Below are positions 52,600 to 61,362 of a stretch of DNA of 64,000 bases, one piece after another. The position numbers were made by a program, and so were the translations under genes. Under the pieces are notes generated by a model that searched no databases, had not been told where the DNA came from, and saw nothing but the letters and a program-made list of their open reading frames with translations. Numbering within the stretch: the first letter of the stretch is position 1; each line of letters opens with the position of its first letter. The DNA comes from Vibrio sp. CAU 1672 (GTDB lineage Bacteria > Pseudomonadota > Gammaproteobacteria > Enterobacterales > Vibrionaceae): assembly GCF_029223195.1 (NCBI RefSeq), contig NZ_JARHUF010000020.1:1-64000 (forward strand), in the 5' to 3' direction.

Positions 52600-53826
52600 T
52601 TACCCTAAAAAGGATATATACCCCTGCAAAATGATCAGGTTGACGATGTCAATAAAGAACGCCCCAACGATTGGTACCACCATAAAGGCCTGTGGTGACG
52701 GACCAAAGCGGTTAACGATCGATCCCATGTTCATCACCGCCGTGGGTGTTGCCCCCAGGCCGAATCCGCAATGGCCACCAGCGATGACCGCCGCGTTATA
52801 ATTACGGCCCATGATTTTAAAGGTGACGTAGTAAGAGAAAATGGCCAGAACAACAGACTGCACCGCCAGGATAACCAAAAACGGGATGGCCAAATCAAAG
52901 ATGTTCCACAGCTTAAGGCTCATTAATGCCATGGCAAGAAACAGCGACAGAGATACCGTACCCAGCATATCCACTGTCTCGGCATCCAGTTGACGCAGCT
53001 TGGTCACTTCCAGGAAGTTGGTAATGATCACACCAATAAACAGCGCATAAACAAAGTCCGGGATCATCAGCCATGAGATTTCAAAGGTACTGACCCACTG
53101 CTCGACATACTTGGCCCCGGTGACACAAATCAACAGAAAGAACAGCTTTTCAACCACTTTCTTCGCCGTCACTTTGTCTTCTTCGTACTCGTTATAAGTC
53201 ACCAGCTCCGGGAATTTTTCGTGGGTTTTCGAACCACGGCCATACTCAGATTCAAATCCGTGCTTATCAACCAGACGCTGCGCCACCGGGCTGCCAATCA
53301 GGCCACCGATGATCAGGCCGAACGTCGCCGATGCCATGGCAATTTCCAGGACATTATTTATCCCGTACACATTCTGAAAGGTCTGTGACCAGGCCGCCCC
53401 GGTGCCGTGCCCGCCAGATAAGGTGATCGAACCGGCGATCAACCCCATTAAAGGATCCAGGCCCAATACCGTTGCCAGCGAGATCCCGACCCCGTTCTGG
53501 ATGATGATGTAAAACGATGCGATGGCGAGGAAAACAAAAACTTTAGCGCCGCCTTTCATCAGCTGAGTGTAATTCGCTGCTAATCCCACCGTGGCGAAAA
53601 ACATCAACATGAAGGTATTTTGCAACGGTAAGTCAAATTCCAGATCAATGCCGTGAAAATGCAGAGCGGTGATCACACAGGCCACAATCAGGCCACCGAC
53701 TATCGGTTCGGGGATGTTGAACTTGTTTAAAATGGTGAATTTGGCATTAATAAAATGTCCGAGAAACAGCACACTGATTGCAACCAGAAAAGACTCCAGT
53801 GCACCAACAGAAATCAAATGATTCAT
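52600..53826 (-). CDS. gltS: Sodium/glutamate symporter
   Basis: The inner-membrane protein has 408 residues and takes up glutamate with sodium. Two inverted repeats carry the pore motifs SITLSGGHGTGAAW and GGHCGFGLGATPTAVMNM. About ten membrane segments are visible. ATG 53826 (MNHLISVG) follows AGAGG; the longer frame to 53853 is less likely. A long structured leader with an internal terminator lies upstream (54016-54300), so expression is probably set by transcription attenuation or a riboswitch-like element. Confidence 0.92.
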   Translation of the reverse strand: MNHLISVGALESFLVAISVLFLGHFINAKFTILNKFNIPEPIVGGLIVACVITALHFHGIDLEFDLPLQNTFMLMFFATVGLAANYTQLMKGGAKVFVFLAIASFYIIIQNGVGISLATVLGLDPLMGLIAGSITLSGGHGTGAAWSQTFQNVYGINNVLEIAMASATFGLIIGGLIGSPVAQRLVDKHGFESEYGRGSKTHEKFPELVTYNEYEEDKVTAKKVVEKLFFLLICVTGAKYVEQWVSTFEISWLMIPDFVYALFIGVIITNFLEVTKLRQLDAETVDMLGTVSLSLFLAMALMSLKLWNIFDLAIPFLVILAVQSVVLAIFSYYVTFKIMGRNYNAAVIAGGHCGFGLGATPTAVMNMGSIVNRFGPSPQAFMVVPIVGAFFIDIVNLIILQGYISFLG

Positions 53827-54015
53827 ATAACCTCTTGTTCTTATACTCTTCATCCTCCGTAATGATTGAGTGTTAACTTTCTCCTCTGCGTAGTAGCCGC
53901 TTCATCAGTCACGTTTGCCAACATACATCAGCAGGCCGTCATGTGTGCCTGGGTGAATTTTAGGGGCTAAATAAAGCGATGTTTGTTGTACGCTGTGCAC
54001 CAGTCCCTAAAATGC
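53827..54015 (-). other. gltS 5' leader, distal part
   Basis: This part of the 686-bp gap 53827-54512 contains ATTTTAGGG (53957-53965) facing CCCTAAAAT (54005-54013), a 9-bp stem enclosing about 40 nt. It lies just after the leader terminator and before the gltS ribosome-binding site. No gene was seen. Confidence 0.45.
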
Positions 54016-54300
54016 AAAAAGGAGCTACCAGGCCGTCCGACCGAGCTCCCTCAGTACATATGTATGTTCGCAATGGTGTTTTTCCCAACCGCTTTCGGGC
54101 TCCCTTACTTAAACGGAAAACCACCATCACTACCTAACAGAGTTCCTTCCCCGTCATGACGAACAACCAGCGCTAAACGGCGCTATTACCGGCTAAATTT
54201 ACCCGATCCTTTCGTAGTGCAATCACTCTGACTCGTGGAAATTTAAGAGCCGATCCCCAGGAAATGTTCACGTTGATAACAGGTGTTATCGTCAAAACGG
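54016..54300 (-). ncRNA. Structured leader RNA ending in a terminator upstream of gltS
   Basis: The minus-strand transcript would start near 54300, downstream of the extended -10 box TGGTATAAT. It contains the 16-bp palindrome GATAACAGGTGTTATC (54275-54290), several GGA-containing loops, and ends with GGAGCT/AGCTCC (54021-54049, inner GGTC/GGCC stem) followed by TTTTT. It is either a cis-acting leader (riboswitch or attenuator) for gltS 190 bp downstream, or a separate small RNA. The sequence does not match the cores of the TPP, FMN, lysine, glycine, SAM, cobalamin or yybP riboswitches as I know them. Confidence 0.5.
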
Positions 54301-54306
54301 AGCCGG

Positions 54307-54315
54307 ATTATACCA
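54307..54315 (-). promoter_or_regulatory. Extended -10 promoter element of the gltS leader
   Basis: On the minus strand TGGTATAAT provides TG-n-TATAAT. No good -35 box is seen at the expected distance, as is common with extended -10 promoters. Confidence 0.5.
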
Positions 54316-54512
54316 CTTCAGCGCAAATTTACCTCTTTTACGTACATTGCGGTACCGACCAGGCAGGATCCGGCTTCTAGTCCCCCCGAACACCCAGCCT
54401 GCTGGCGAGCGTTTTTCATCACCCGCGGCTATGGGTTTGTCTGACATCACTACTCAGGCCTGGTATCCGTGTATAATCCAGGAATATGCTAACTCACCAC
54501 TAAGTCACTAAC

Positions 54513-55277
54513 ATGAAAGCGTATTTACCTACAGCTCTGGCCTGTCTTACCTTCAGTCACTGCTCCGCTGCCAGTCCAGCCAACATAGAAGTGGTTTTCC
54601 AAGCCACAGAGCTCCCCGCGGAACAACAGGTTATTAACGAAATCAAGCGCGCCCGGCTAAACGAAACCGTCATGCAGTTGTCAGCGGAGCGGTTTCCGTT
54701 TCAACGCAAACTGACGCTGAGTTACGGTGGCGAGGCCGGGCCACTGTTTGATCCCGACTCCTATACCATCCATATTCCCTACTCTTTTTATCAGCAATCC
54801 CTGCACTATTTCGAATCCAACAAATATCAACAGCGCTTTGGCAAGAGTGCGCGGCAAGGTGCGCTGGAGACCCTGCTGCACACACTGTTACACGAAGCGG
54901 GGCATGCCTACGTGGTGGACCAAAACATCCCAATTCTGGGCAAAGAGGAAGATGCCGTAGATAACTTTGCGACCATGTTGCTGATCGAGTATGTCGAAGA
55001 CGGCGCAGGCATGGCGATCAGTGCAGCTGATATGTTTGCTTTTGAGTCCGAAGACCGGCCCGAGTATTACGACTTTGGCGAATACATCGATGAGCACAGT
55101 TTTGATTTGCAGCGTTACTTCTCAACTCTGTGCCTGGTTTATGGCAGCGACCCCAAGCAACATCACTCCTTACTCGATGAACTGGAGCCAGATTATCTGC
55201 GCGACCGAAAAGAATTCTGTGCAGACAACTACGATACCATTCACGCCAACTGGCACCACTACTTGCTGAGTGAATAA
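54513..55277 (+). CDS. DUF4344 secreted metallopeptidase-like protein
   Basis: The protein has 254 residues. The signal peptide ends around HCSAASPA. The zinc motif HEAGHAYVV (about 128-136) is followed by GKEEDAVDNFATMLL, which supplies the third ligand as in DUF4344. A later region (CLVYGSDPKQH, RKEFCADNY) holds two cysteines that may pair. It is expected to act in the periplasm or outside; the substrate is unknown. The ribosome-binding site is weak, but TATAAT lies 35 bp upstream. Confidence 0.75.
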   Translation: MKAYLPTALACLTFSHCSAASPANIEVVFQATELPAEQQVINEIKRARLNETVMQLSAERFPFQRKLTLSYGGEAGPLFDPDSYTIHIPYSFYQQSLHYFESNKYQQRFGKSARQGALETLLHTLLHEAGHAYVVDQNIPILGKEEDAVDNFATMLLIEYVEDGAGMAISAADMFAFESEDRPEYYDFGEYIDEHSFDLQRYFSTLCLVYGSDPKQHHSLLDELEPDYLRDRKEFCADNYDTIHANWHHYLLSE

Positions 55278-55292
55278 CTTGCTGAGTGAATA
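55261..55292. repeat. 16-bp tandem duplication over the DUF4344 stop codon
   Basis: ACTTGCTGAGTGAATA occurs twice in direct succession. The first copy encodes the last residues and most of the stop codon, so the second copy is a non-coding echo of the C-terminus. Confidence 0.9.
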
Positions 55293-55667
55293 ACGACCTG
55301 ACTTTGGGCGACCAACACAATCAAGGCGCAAAAACCTCAGCTCTGCTGAGCAGAGGGATCAAAATGCGCCGTTTCACCCGGCATGGCGTCCCTGGCTGGT
55401 TATGACTGCCAGCACTTTCCCTGTCACCGCAATCAACTCTCAAACCGGCTCAACGGAACTTCTCGCGGCAACCCTGAGCTCGCGTATCGCTAGCAGTGAT
55501 CCATTTATCCTTTGGCTCATCCTTTAGTCGTAAATTGTTAAAACGCTGTGTAATCAATTATGCAACTCGGTTAAAGTTAACCGGGTCAGCACCATAATTA
55601 ACCACATCGTCGGGCAAACCAGTATCGGTGAGCCTTATTTTAACCAAGCCCCGGCAAGGACGTCTCC
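55293..55667. other. Non-coding region before the chemoreceptor gene
   Basis: I see no gene. A nested inverted repeat (GGCGCA at 55325 with TGCGCC at 55365, enclosing CTCTGCT-G-AGCAGAG) could fold into a stable hairpin without a T-run. CGGTTA/TAACCG near 55568 is a second small one. The chemoreceptor promoter must also lie here. Confidence 0.4.
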
Positions 55668-57329
55668 ATGAATCTAACGATCAGAAAACGACTTTACATC
55701 CTTTCGATTATTCCGGTTTTAACTATTGCACTGGGGATGATGTGGTTCACTTATCATCAAACCACCGCCTACAATCAAAGCCAGATCGAGCAAACGCGTA
55801 GCCAGATGATGGAGATGAAAAAAGCTGAGCTGAAAAACTATGTTCAGATGGCCCAGTCTGCTATCGCACCGTTACTGGCACAAAATGCGACGCTGGAAAA
55901 AGCGTTACCGGTACTTCGGGAGCTGGAATACGGCCAGAGTGGTTACATTTTTGGTTATGACTCCAAAGGCGTGCGCATCGTCGCCGGCAAAAATGACCAG
56001 GGAGTAGGCAAAAGCTTTTATAACTTGCAGGACAAAAAAGGCAACTATCTGATCCAGGATTTGCTCAAGAATGCCAGAGCCGGCAAGTTCACCACTTACT
56101 ACTTTCCCAAACCCGGACAATCGGAACCTCTGCCCAAACTGAGCTATTCGATGTTTGTTCCCGCCTGGGATCTGATGTTAGGGACCGGGTTTTACACCGA
56201 CGATATCGATGCCGTCGTTGCTGCAATGGAATCGTCAGCACACCAGGAGTTAAAGACCACCCTGTCAGCAATCATGCTGTTCTGTGCCGCGATCGCCGCC
56301 GTGGTGGCGATTTTTGCCGTTTTAGTCAATCGCAGCATCATGCGACCGATACAACTGTTTGATCACTCTATCGCTTCTTTTGCCCACGGTGACGCCGACC
56401 TAACCGCGCGGATGGACGAATCAAGCGTACCAGAGTTCAAACAGCTCAGCCTCAATTTCAACCGCTTTGTCGGACGCTTACAAAGCATCATTCAAAACGT
56501 TCATACCGTCGGGCAGGATGTGGTAACCGAAACAACCCAGATGTCACAGCGCGCTTCACAAGTCGACGAACTGGCTGGTGGCCAGCGGGAGGAGACCGAA
56601 CAGGTCGCCGCAGCCATGACAGAGATGACCGCCACGGCCAGTGATATCTCTGGCAATGCCAATCAGGCAGCCCAATCAGCGAAAGAAGCGGATGCCAATG
56701 CTCAACAGGCGCAACGTATCGTCGATTCCGCTGCAGATTCGGTAGAATCACTGGCAAAAGAAATCTCACAAGCCAGTTCGGTAATCACCCGCTTAGAATC
56801 GGATGTGTTAAACATCTCCTCTTCGCTGGCAGTCATTCAAGACATCGCCGAGCAGACCAATTTACTGGCGTTAAACGCGGCGATCGAAGCCGCTCGTGCT
56901 GGCGAACAGGGGCGTGGATTTGCCGTGGTGGCTGATGAGGTACGCAAACTGGCCAGTCGCACCCAAGAAAGTACCGGAGACATCCATCAAATGATTGAGC
57001 AGTTGAAATCGGGCTCAGATAACGCGGTACAGGCTATGACGTCAAGCCAGGCTCGGGGGGCAGCAACCGTTGAACAAGCCCATGCCGCCTCACTCGCTCT
57101 GCAGGAAATCCAGGTTGCGATCGCCAATATCATGGAGATGAATACCTTAATTGCCACCGCAACCGAACAGCAAAACCAGGTAGGGCAAGAGATCTCCCAA
57201 CGCGTAGAAATCATTTCCCAGCAAAGCGGTCAGTCAGCACAACTGGCCAAGCAAAACCGCTCCGGCAGTCAATCACTAAATCACAAAGCCAACGAGTTGT
57301 ACGACCTAGTCGCACGTTTCAAACTATAA
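55668..57329 (+). CDS. Methyl-accepting chemotaxis protein with single Cache domain
   Basis: The protein has 553 residues. An N-terminal membrane segment (about 10-30), a periplasmic sCache_2-like domain (about 35-190, with YGQSGYIFGYDSKG and WDLMLGTGFYTDD), a second membrane segment (about 198-220), HAMP (about 222-275) and the signalling domain (about 300-540) with the hairpin tip DIAEQTNLLALNAAIEAARA are visible. The family senses small organic acids or similar ligands and drives flagellar bias through CheA/CheW. No CheR-docking pentapeptide is seen at the C-terminus. AAGGA precedes the ATG. Confidence 0.92.
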   Translation: MNLTIRKRLYILSIIPVLTIALGMMWFTYHQTTAYNQSQIEQTRSQMMEMKKAELKNYVQMAQSAIAPLLAQNATLEKALPVLRELEYGQSGYIFGYDSKGVRIVAGKNDQGVGKSFYNLQDKKGNYLIQDLLKNARAGKFTTYYFPKPGQSEPLPKLSYSMFVPAWDLMLGTGFYTDDIDAVVAAMESSAHQELKTTLSAIMLFCAAIAAVVAIFAVLVNRSIMRPIQLFDHSIASFAHGDADLTARMDESSVPEFKQLSLNFNRFVGRLQSIIQNVHTVGQDVVTETTQMSQRASQVDELAGGQREETEQVAAAMTEMTATASDISGNANQAAQSAKEADANAQQAQRIVDSAADSVESLAKEISQASSVITRLESDVLNISSSLAVIQDIAEQTNLLALNAAIEAARAGEQGRGFAVVADEVRKLASRTQESTGDIHQMIEQLKSGSDNAVQAMTSSQARGAATVEQAHAASLALQEIQVAIANIMEMNTLIATATEQQNQVGQEISQRVEIISQQSGQSAQLAKQNRSGSQSLNHKANELYDLVARFKL

Positions 57330-57335
57330 CCCGCT

Positions 57336-57368
57336 ACGCCATCAGGCTGAGAGTCTGGTGGCGTGGGT
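57336..57368 (+). terminator. Probable terminator of the chemoreceptor gene
   Basis: ACGCCATCAG pairs with CTGGTGGCGT (one G-U pair), followed by a weak GGGTCTTTCC tail. It may also end the convergent LytTR operon. Confidence 0.45.
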
Positions 57369-57406
57369 CTTTCCACAGCGTGCCGAACCGTTCCCCTCCG
57401 CTTGGC

Positions 57407-58198
57407 TTACATTCCTTTAAACAAGCTTTGTGACGCCCGGCTCACCGCAAGTTTATGCTCGCCAACATGCGCAAACATCCGCCCGGAAAAATCTTTGTTT
57501 ACCTTGCTGATCTTACCTACCTGTACCACCGTGGAGCGGTGAATTTGCCAGAACAGCTCCGGATCAAGCTGCTGGAGCAACTCTTTAAGTGAAGTGCGGA
57601 TCAAAAACTCTTGCCGCGGGCCACTCCCCTGCTGCACATGAACCGACACATACTTCTCATCCGCCTTAAAAAACAGCACATCCGAGGTAGCAATCAGGTG
57701 AATGTCCTCGCCTAAGGTCGCTTTAATCCACTGCAAGTATTCCGCCGGTTTAGGCGCTGACAACTGCTGCAGCTGTGCCAGCAACCGACTCATCTGGCCA
57801 TGTTCAGCCGTCGGCTTAACGTCCTCCAGTCGCTGCCTGACCCGCAGACAAGTGGTGTGGAGCCGTGCATCGGAGATGGGCTTAAGCAGGTAATCCGCCG
57901 CATTTTGTTCGAAGGCTTTGATTGCATATTCATCATACGCCGTGACAAAGACAATCAAAGGAGGGTCGGTCAGCTGGTTGAGCTGCTTAGCCAGGGACAT
58001 CCCATCCATCACCGGCATGCGGATATCGATAAAGGCCACGTCCGGCGCGTGCTGCTCAATGGCCTGCAGCGCCTGCTCTCCGTCTGCTGCCGTTGCGACG
58101 ACCTCCAGTTCGGGCCACGCTTCGGCAAGGCTTTTATTAAGATGGTGACGCAGCAATGGCTCGTCATCTGCGATCACTGCGGTCGCGGTTCGGTTCAT
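57407..58198 (-). CDS. LytTR family response regulator
   Basis: The protein has 263 residues. The receiver domain (about 7-120) carries D58 in FIDIRMPVMDG and the lysine in YLLKPIS. The C-terminal LytTR DNA-binding domain (about 155-260) has the pattern LIATSDVLFFKADEKYVSVH and FWQIHRSTVVQV. ATG 58198 follows GGAGG. It lies 35 bp after the sensor kinase gene and is the last gene of the export operon, which it probably regulates. Confidence 0.92.
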   Translation of the reverse strand: MNRTATAVIADDEPLLRHHLNKSLAEAWPELEVVATAADGEQALQAIEQHAPDVAFIDIRMPVMDGMSLAKQLNQLTDPPLIVFVTAYDEYAIKAFEQNAADYLLKPISDARLHTTCLRVRQRLEDVKPTAEHGQMSRLLAQLQQLSAPKPAEYLQWIKATLGEDIHLIATSDVLFFKADEKYVSVHVQQGSGPRQEFLIRTSLKELLQQLDPELFWQIHRSTVVQVGKISKVNKDFSGRMFAHVGEHKLAVSRASQSLFKGM

Positions 58199-58233
58199 TC
58201 TCGGCCTCCAACGGTTTCTCTGGGTTATCACTG

Positions 58234-59265
58234 TTACGCTAATGGCCAGCTAAGCCTGACACAGGTTCCCCCGCAGGGAGGCTCGGTAACAGACAACGAT
58301 GCCTGCCCGGCAAACAGGGTCTCTAACCTTTGCTTCAGGTTACTCAGCCCGACCCCTGAGCCGTTATGACTGCTGTTATGACTGCTGTTATGACTCAACC
58401 CGACACCGGTGTCTTTGACCTCGATATTCAGGCATTGCTCATGCCGGGCGATGGTCAGTGTCACACTGCCGCCATCTCGCTTGGGTTCGATGCCATGAAT
58501 GATGGCGTTTTCCACCAACGGTTGCAGCAGCATCGGCGGCAGCTCCGTCTGCTGAAGGCCATCATCGACCACGATATGAAAACGCAACCGGTCACCAAGC
58601 CGAATTCGCTGGATCGACAAATAAGCCTCGATCAGTGCAACCTCATCCGCCACACACGTTGTCTCCTGCCGTGAGCTATTCAGCGTCGAACGTAACAACG
58701 CGGTTAACTGCTCCAGCATCTGTTTGGCTTTATCAACGTCGTGCGACATCAACGCGCTGATGTTGGCCAGGGTGTTAAACAAAAAGTGCGGCTCCATCTG
58801 ACTTTGCAGTTGCTTAAGCTGACTGAGCAACAGCGCACGTTCCTGCTCGGCTTTTTCACGCTTAATCGTTTCCAGTTCTCGCTCGGCGATCGCCTGATTC
58901 TCCTTAGAAAGAAAGTAGAAGTAACACATGGCACTGAACAGCAACCCCATCAGGCCAACCGGAACCATATCGGAGATAGCAAAAAAGTCACTGGTCCAAA
59001 ACCGTGCGTTAAGCAGGCCAACGGCCAGACAGGCGGTCAGCGAGAGCGCGACTTCCATCATGCGTGGCACAGCAGGAAACCACCGATCGATCAACCAGGA
59101 AAAAAACAGGGCGGAATAACCGAAGCCAAAGCTGATCGCAACGTGAATATAATAGCCCCCGCCCCACACCGACAAGGTCATGGTCGAGATAAACAAACAG
59201 AATAAGGTCGTGACGAACAAGCTGCGCCACCAGCCGGGTAGCACTAACGACTTGACTGACATCAT
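58234..59265 (-). CDS. LytS/YehU-type sensor histidine kinase
   Basis: The protein has 343 residues. Four membrane segments (about 12-115) form a simple sensor, followed by a coiled coil (about 120-155), the His_kinase domain with H160 in EPHFLFNTLANI, and an ATPase domain with N-box LVENAIIHGIEP and G-boxes DTGVGL and GVGLSNL. Between the two G-boxes lies a Ser/His/Asn repeat (SHNSSHNSSHNGSG) made by a 12-bp tandem repeat. The start overlaps the barrel gene's stop (TAATG), and GAGAGG lies before it. It pairs with the LytTR regulator downstream. Confidence 0.92.
   Translation of the reverse strand: MMSVKSLVLPGWWRSLFVTTLFCLFISTMTLSVWGGGYYIHVAISFGFGYSALFFSWLIDRWFPAVPRMMEVALSLTACLAVGLLNARFWTSDFFAISDMVPVGLMGLLFSAMCYFYFLSKENQAIAERELETIKREKAEQERALLLSQLKQLQSQMEPHFLFNTLANISALMSHDVDKAKQMLEQLTALLRSTLNSSRQETTCVADEVALIEAYLSIQRIRLGDRLRFHIVVDDGLQQTELPPMLLQPLVENAIIHGIEPKRDGGSVTLTIARHEQCLNIEVKDTGVGLSHNSSHNSSHNGSGVGLSNLKQRLETLFAGQASLSVTEPPCGGTCVRLSWPLA
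58363..58395. repeat. 12-bp tandem repeat inside the kinase gene
   Basis: GTTATGACTGCT is present in two full copies and most of a third. It keeps the reading frame and encodes the HNSS repeat in the ATP-lid region. Confidence 0.88.
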
Positions 59266-60575
59266 TAAAATTTTCCTCTCAGATTAAATACAATCATATG
59301 CTTATCATTAATTTGTGCATATGCCGAGTCGTCATCACCGATCAAAAAACGTGCGGCAAATTCCAATTCAACACTTTGCTCACCGGTATCTATCCACTGA
59401 TAGTTCAGCCATTGGGTGGCAATCATCCCGCCATCCTGCGGTGCGATCATCACATCTAAGGTCGGCGTCCAGTCACCAAGCCATTGTGGCAGCGTAGCGG
59501 CTTGCCAGGCCAGCCAGGCTTCAGAATCCCAACTCCAGTGCACCAGCAGGTTATGCTGGACAATATTGGCGTGTTGTAACCCCTGGGCATAGCTCGCTGC
59601 AAGCGGCGCCGTTTGGGGCGCAATCGAGAGCCACTCCCCTCGGCCAATGGCTTGTTGCCACTCGCTTTTCGACCACGCACGGCTGTCATACCAATATTCG
59701 GCAATAATGTTATGGCCAGCCGGGTTGGCCCAGTTGAGTCCCAGCAACGCCTGGAACGCGTCTCCTTGCGGTGCAACTTCAACCGGAGCATAAACGCTGT
59801 CTGGTATCGCATAACCGACACTCTGTTTCTGCCACAACGCCGAGCCATGCCAGGCCAGGGATGCATCCCAAAGCGAAATAACGCTCGCCCCGACCAAACC
59901 CCGCCGCAGATCATCGTAGTAAGCGATCGCCTGATATTCACTAGCATCGCTCAACATATAACGGCGCAGGCCTATCCCGCGCTGCTCAGCAGCTTGATCA
60001 AGCGCACTCTGTGCTTGTTGCCCCCAGCCCGAATCAGTGGCGATCAAGGTCCAGTCGCCCAATGGATCAAAATACGAAAGCGAGACAACTCCGGCCCCTT
60101 CTTCCGCCACCAGACCCAGCGGGTTTTGTCGATAAGGCTTAAACAGATCCAGCGGCCGGTAACCATAACCAACCCCCCAGTCCACCCGCAGCTTGCCTGC
60201 ACTGACATCCAAGGTTGTCGCTCTCAGTTGCCACTCCCCTTGCCAGACCAACTCCCGCACCAACCAGTCATGCTGTGGAGCGTGCCAGCCACCGTGCTGG
60301 TTGTTTCCACTCTGGTACCAGCCCTGGCTGGATAAGGTAAACAACCCACTGAAATTGCGATAGTTGATTTGCACATCCAGCAGTGAGTTCAGCGCCTTAC
60401 GTCTTGCCGACTGCGCCTGAATAAACGCACTGTCACGCTGACTGGCCGTCTCATAACTCACGGCCCAGTCCCATTCAAAGCTGAGAGGTAAAGCATCAGC
60501 CATGACGACAGAAGACATCAAGGTTCCCCACGTCACCAGTACCGGATGAAGCCATTTCCTGCTGCATAACGCCAC
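59265..60575 (-). CDS. Outer-membrane beta-barrel protein of an ABC export operon
   Basis: The protein has 436 residues. A signal peptide ends near VVMADA. The remainder alternates polar and aromatic residues in many short strands (FSGLFTLSSQGWYQSG, LTLIATDSGW-like WTLIATDSGWGQQ) and ends FNLRGKF with the terminal aromatic needed for outer-membrane assembly. I do not recognise a named family; it resembles large porin-like barrels. The start is GTG 60575, with GGGG upstream. The LolA-like gene precedes it by 13 bp and the kinase gene overlaps its stop. Confidence 0.7.
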   Translation of the reverse strand: MALCSRKWLHPVLVTWGTLMSSVVMADALPLSFEWDWAVSYETASQRDSAFIQAQSARRKALNSLLDVQINYRNFSGLFTLSSQGWYQSGNNQHGGWHAPQHDWLVRELVWQGEWQLRATTLDVSAGKLRVDWGVGYGYRPLDLFKPYRQNPLGLVAEEGAGVVSLSYFDPLGDWTLIATDSGWGQQAQSALDQAAEQRGIGLRRYMLSDASEYQAIAYYDDLRRGLVGASVISLWDASLAWHGSALWQKQSVGYAIPDSVYAPVEVAPQGDAFQALLGLNWANPAGHNIIAEYWYDSRAWSKSEWQQAIGRGEWLSIAPQTAPLAASYAQGLQHANIVQHNLLVHWSWDSEAWLAWQAATLPQWLGDWTPTLDVMIAPQDGGMIATQWLNYQWIDTGEQSVELEFAARFLIGDDDSAYAQINDKHMIVFNLRGKF

Positions 60576-60588
60576 TTACGTTTCCCCT

Positions 60589-61362
60589 TCACAATTGCTC
60601 GCCATTGACTTTGCTCAAATAGCTTGGGTTGTAAAACTTGTCGTCCAGTTGCCAGGGCATGATCTGCTGATATTCAATCACGGTCTTTTTGCTCGGCTGA
60701 ATGCTGTCGAGCAACGTCATGGCACTGACATACACCCCACCCCGATCGTTCGAGCGGGTATATTCAGCCTGCTTGGCCAGTTTCCCGGAGCGCAGGTAAA
60801 GATCGGCTTTAAGCGGAAAACCCTCTTGGGTACTCAACCAAAGATCGATTTGCTGATAACTGGCCCCCTGAGTTTTCGCCGTCAGCAACAGACGGTAGGC
60901 AGGTACCTCCTTATCGGCGATACGCACTGACTCCGTTGCCTGCCACTGGCCCTGGTAATCCTGGCTCCAGGTCAGGGTCGAAATATCGCCTATCGACGCT
61001 TCGCCCAGCAGTTTCTGCATCGGCGTAATGCGGATCGGGCGGCGGCTTTTCGGCATTTGCAGCCAGTAGTTATCCCCCAGCATCAGCATCTTCTGCCCCG
61101 CCTCAACCGCCGACTTAAACACCACCAAAGACTCATGGCCAGAACGGGTGTAAACGTGGTACAAACGCGTCTTATCCAGTTGCTGGTTGTGGTACAAATG
61201 CACCAGCGATACCACTTTCGACGATTGCTCCTGCAGACGGTAACGGTCCGCTTTTTCTATCAGTTGCGCCACCTGCTCTTGGTCAAGCGCCCCTTCAGCC
61301 AGTGCGCTGCCGACGTGGGCACTTAGCAGAGCGATAAGACATAATTTTGCGACTTTAAACAT
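60589..61362 (-). CDS. LolA-like outer-membrane lipoprotein-sorting protein
   Basis: The periplasmic protein has 257 residues with a signal peptide ending at SALA. It fits the LolA-like family PF17131: RTRLYHVYTRSGHESLVVFKS, GDNYWLQMPKSRRPIRITPMQKLLG and the late ERPSKKTVIEYQQ-like QPSKKTVIEYQQI segment. This fold holds acyl chains, so the protein may carry a lipid or lipoprotein across the periplasm. Its start overlaps the FtsX permease gene's stop by 8 bp. A similar LolA-like/permease pairing is common in gamma-proteobacteria, but the cargo is not known. Confidence 0.82.
   Translation of the reverse strand: MFKVAKLCLIALLSAHVGSALAEGALDQEQVAQLIEKADRYRLQEQSSKVVSLVHLYHNQQLDKTRLYHVYTRSGHESLVVFKSAVEAGQKMLMLGDNYWLQMPKSRRPIRITPMQKLLGEASIGDISTLTWSQDYQGQWQATESVRIADKEVPAYRLLLTAKTQGASYQQIDLWLSTQEGFPLKADLYLRSGKLAKQAEYTRSNDRGGVYVSAMTLLDSIQPSKKTVIEYQQIMPWQLDDKFYNPSYLSKVNGEQL

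Noticed and set aside
54016..54300. CsrB-like regulatory RNA, because of several GGA motifs
   Set aside because: About eight GGA triplets in 285 nt is not far above chance, and the typical repeated AGGA hairpins are not seen.
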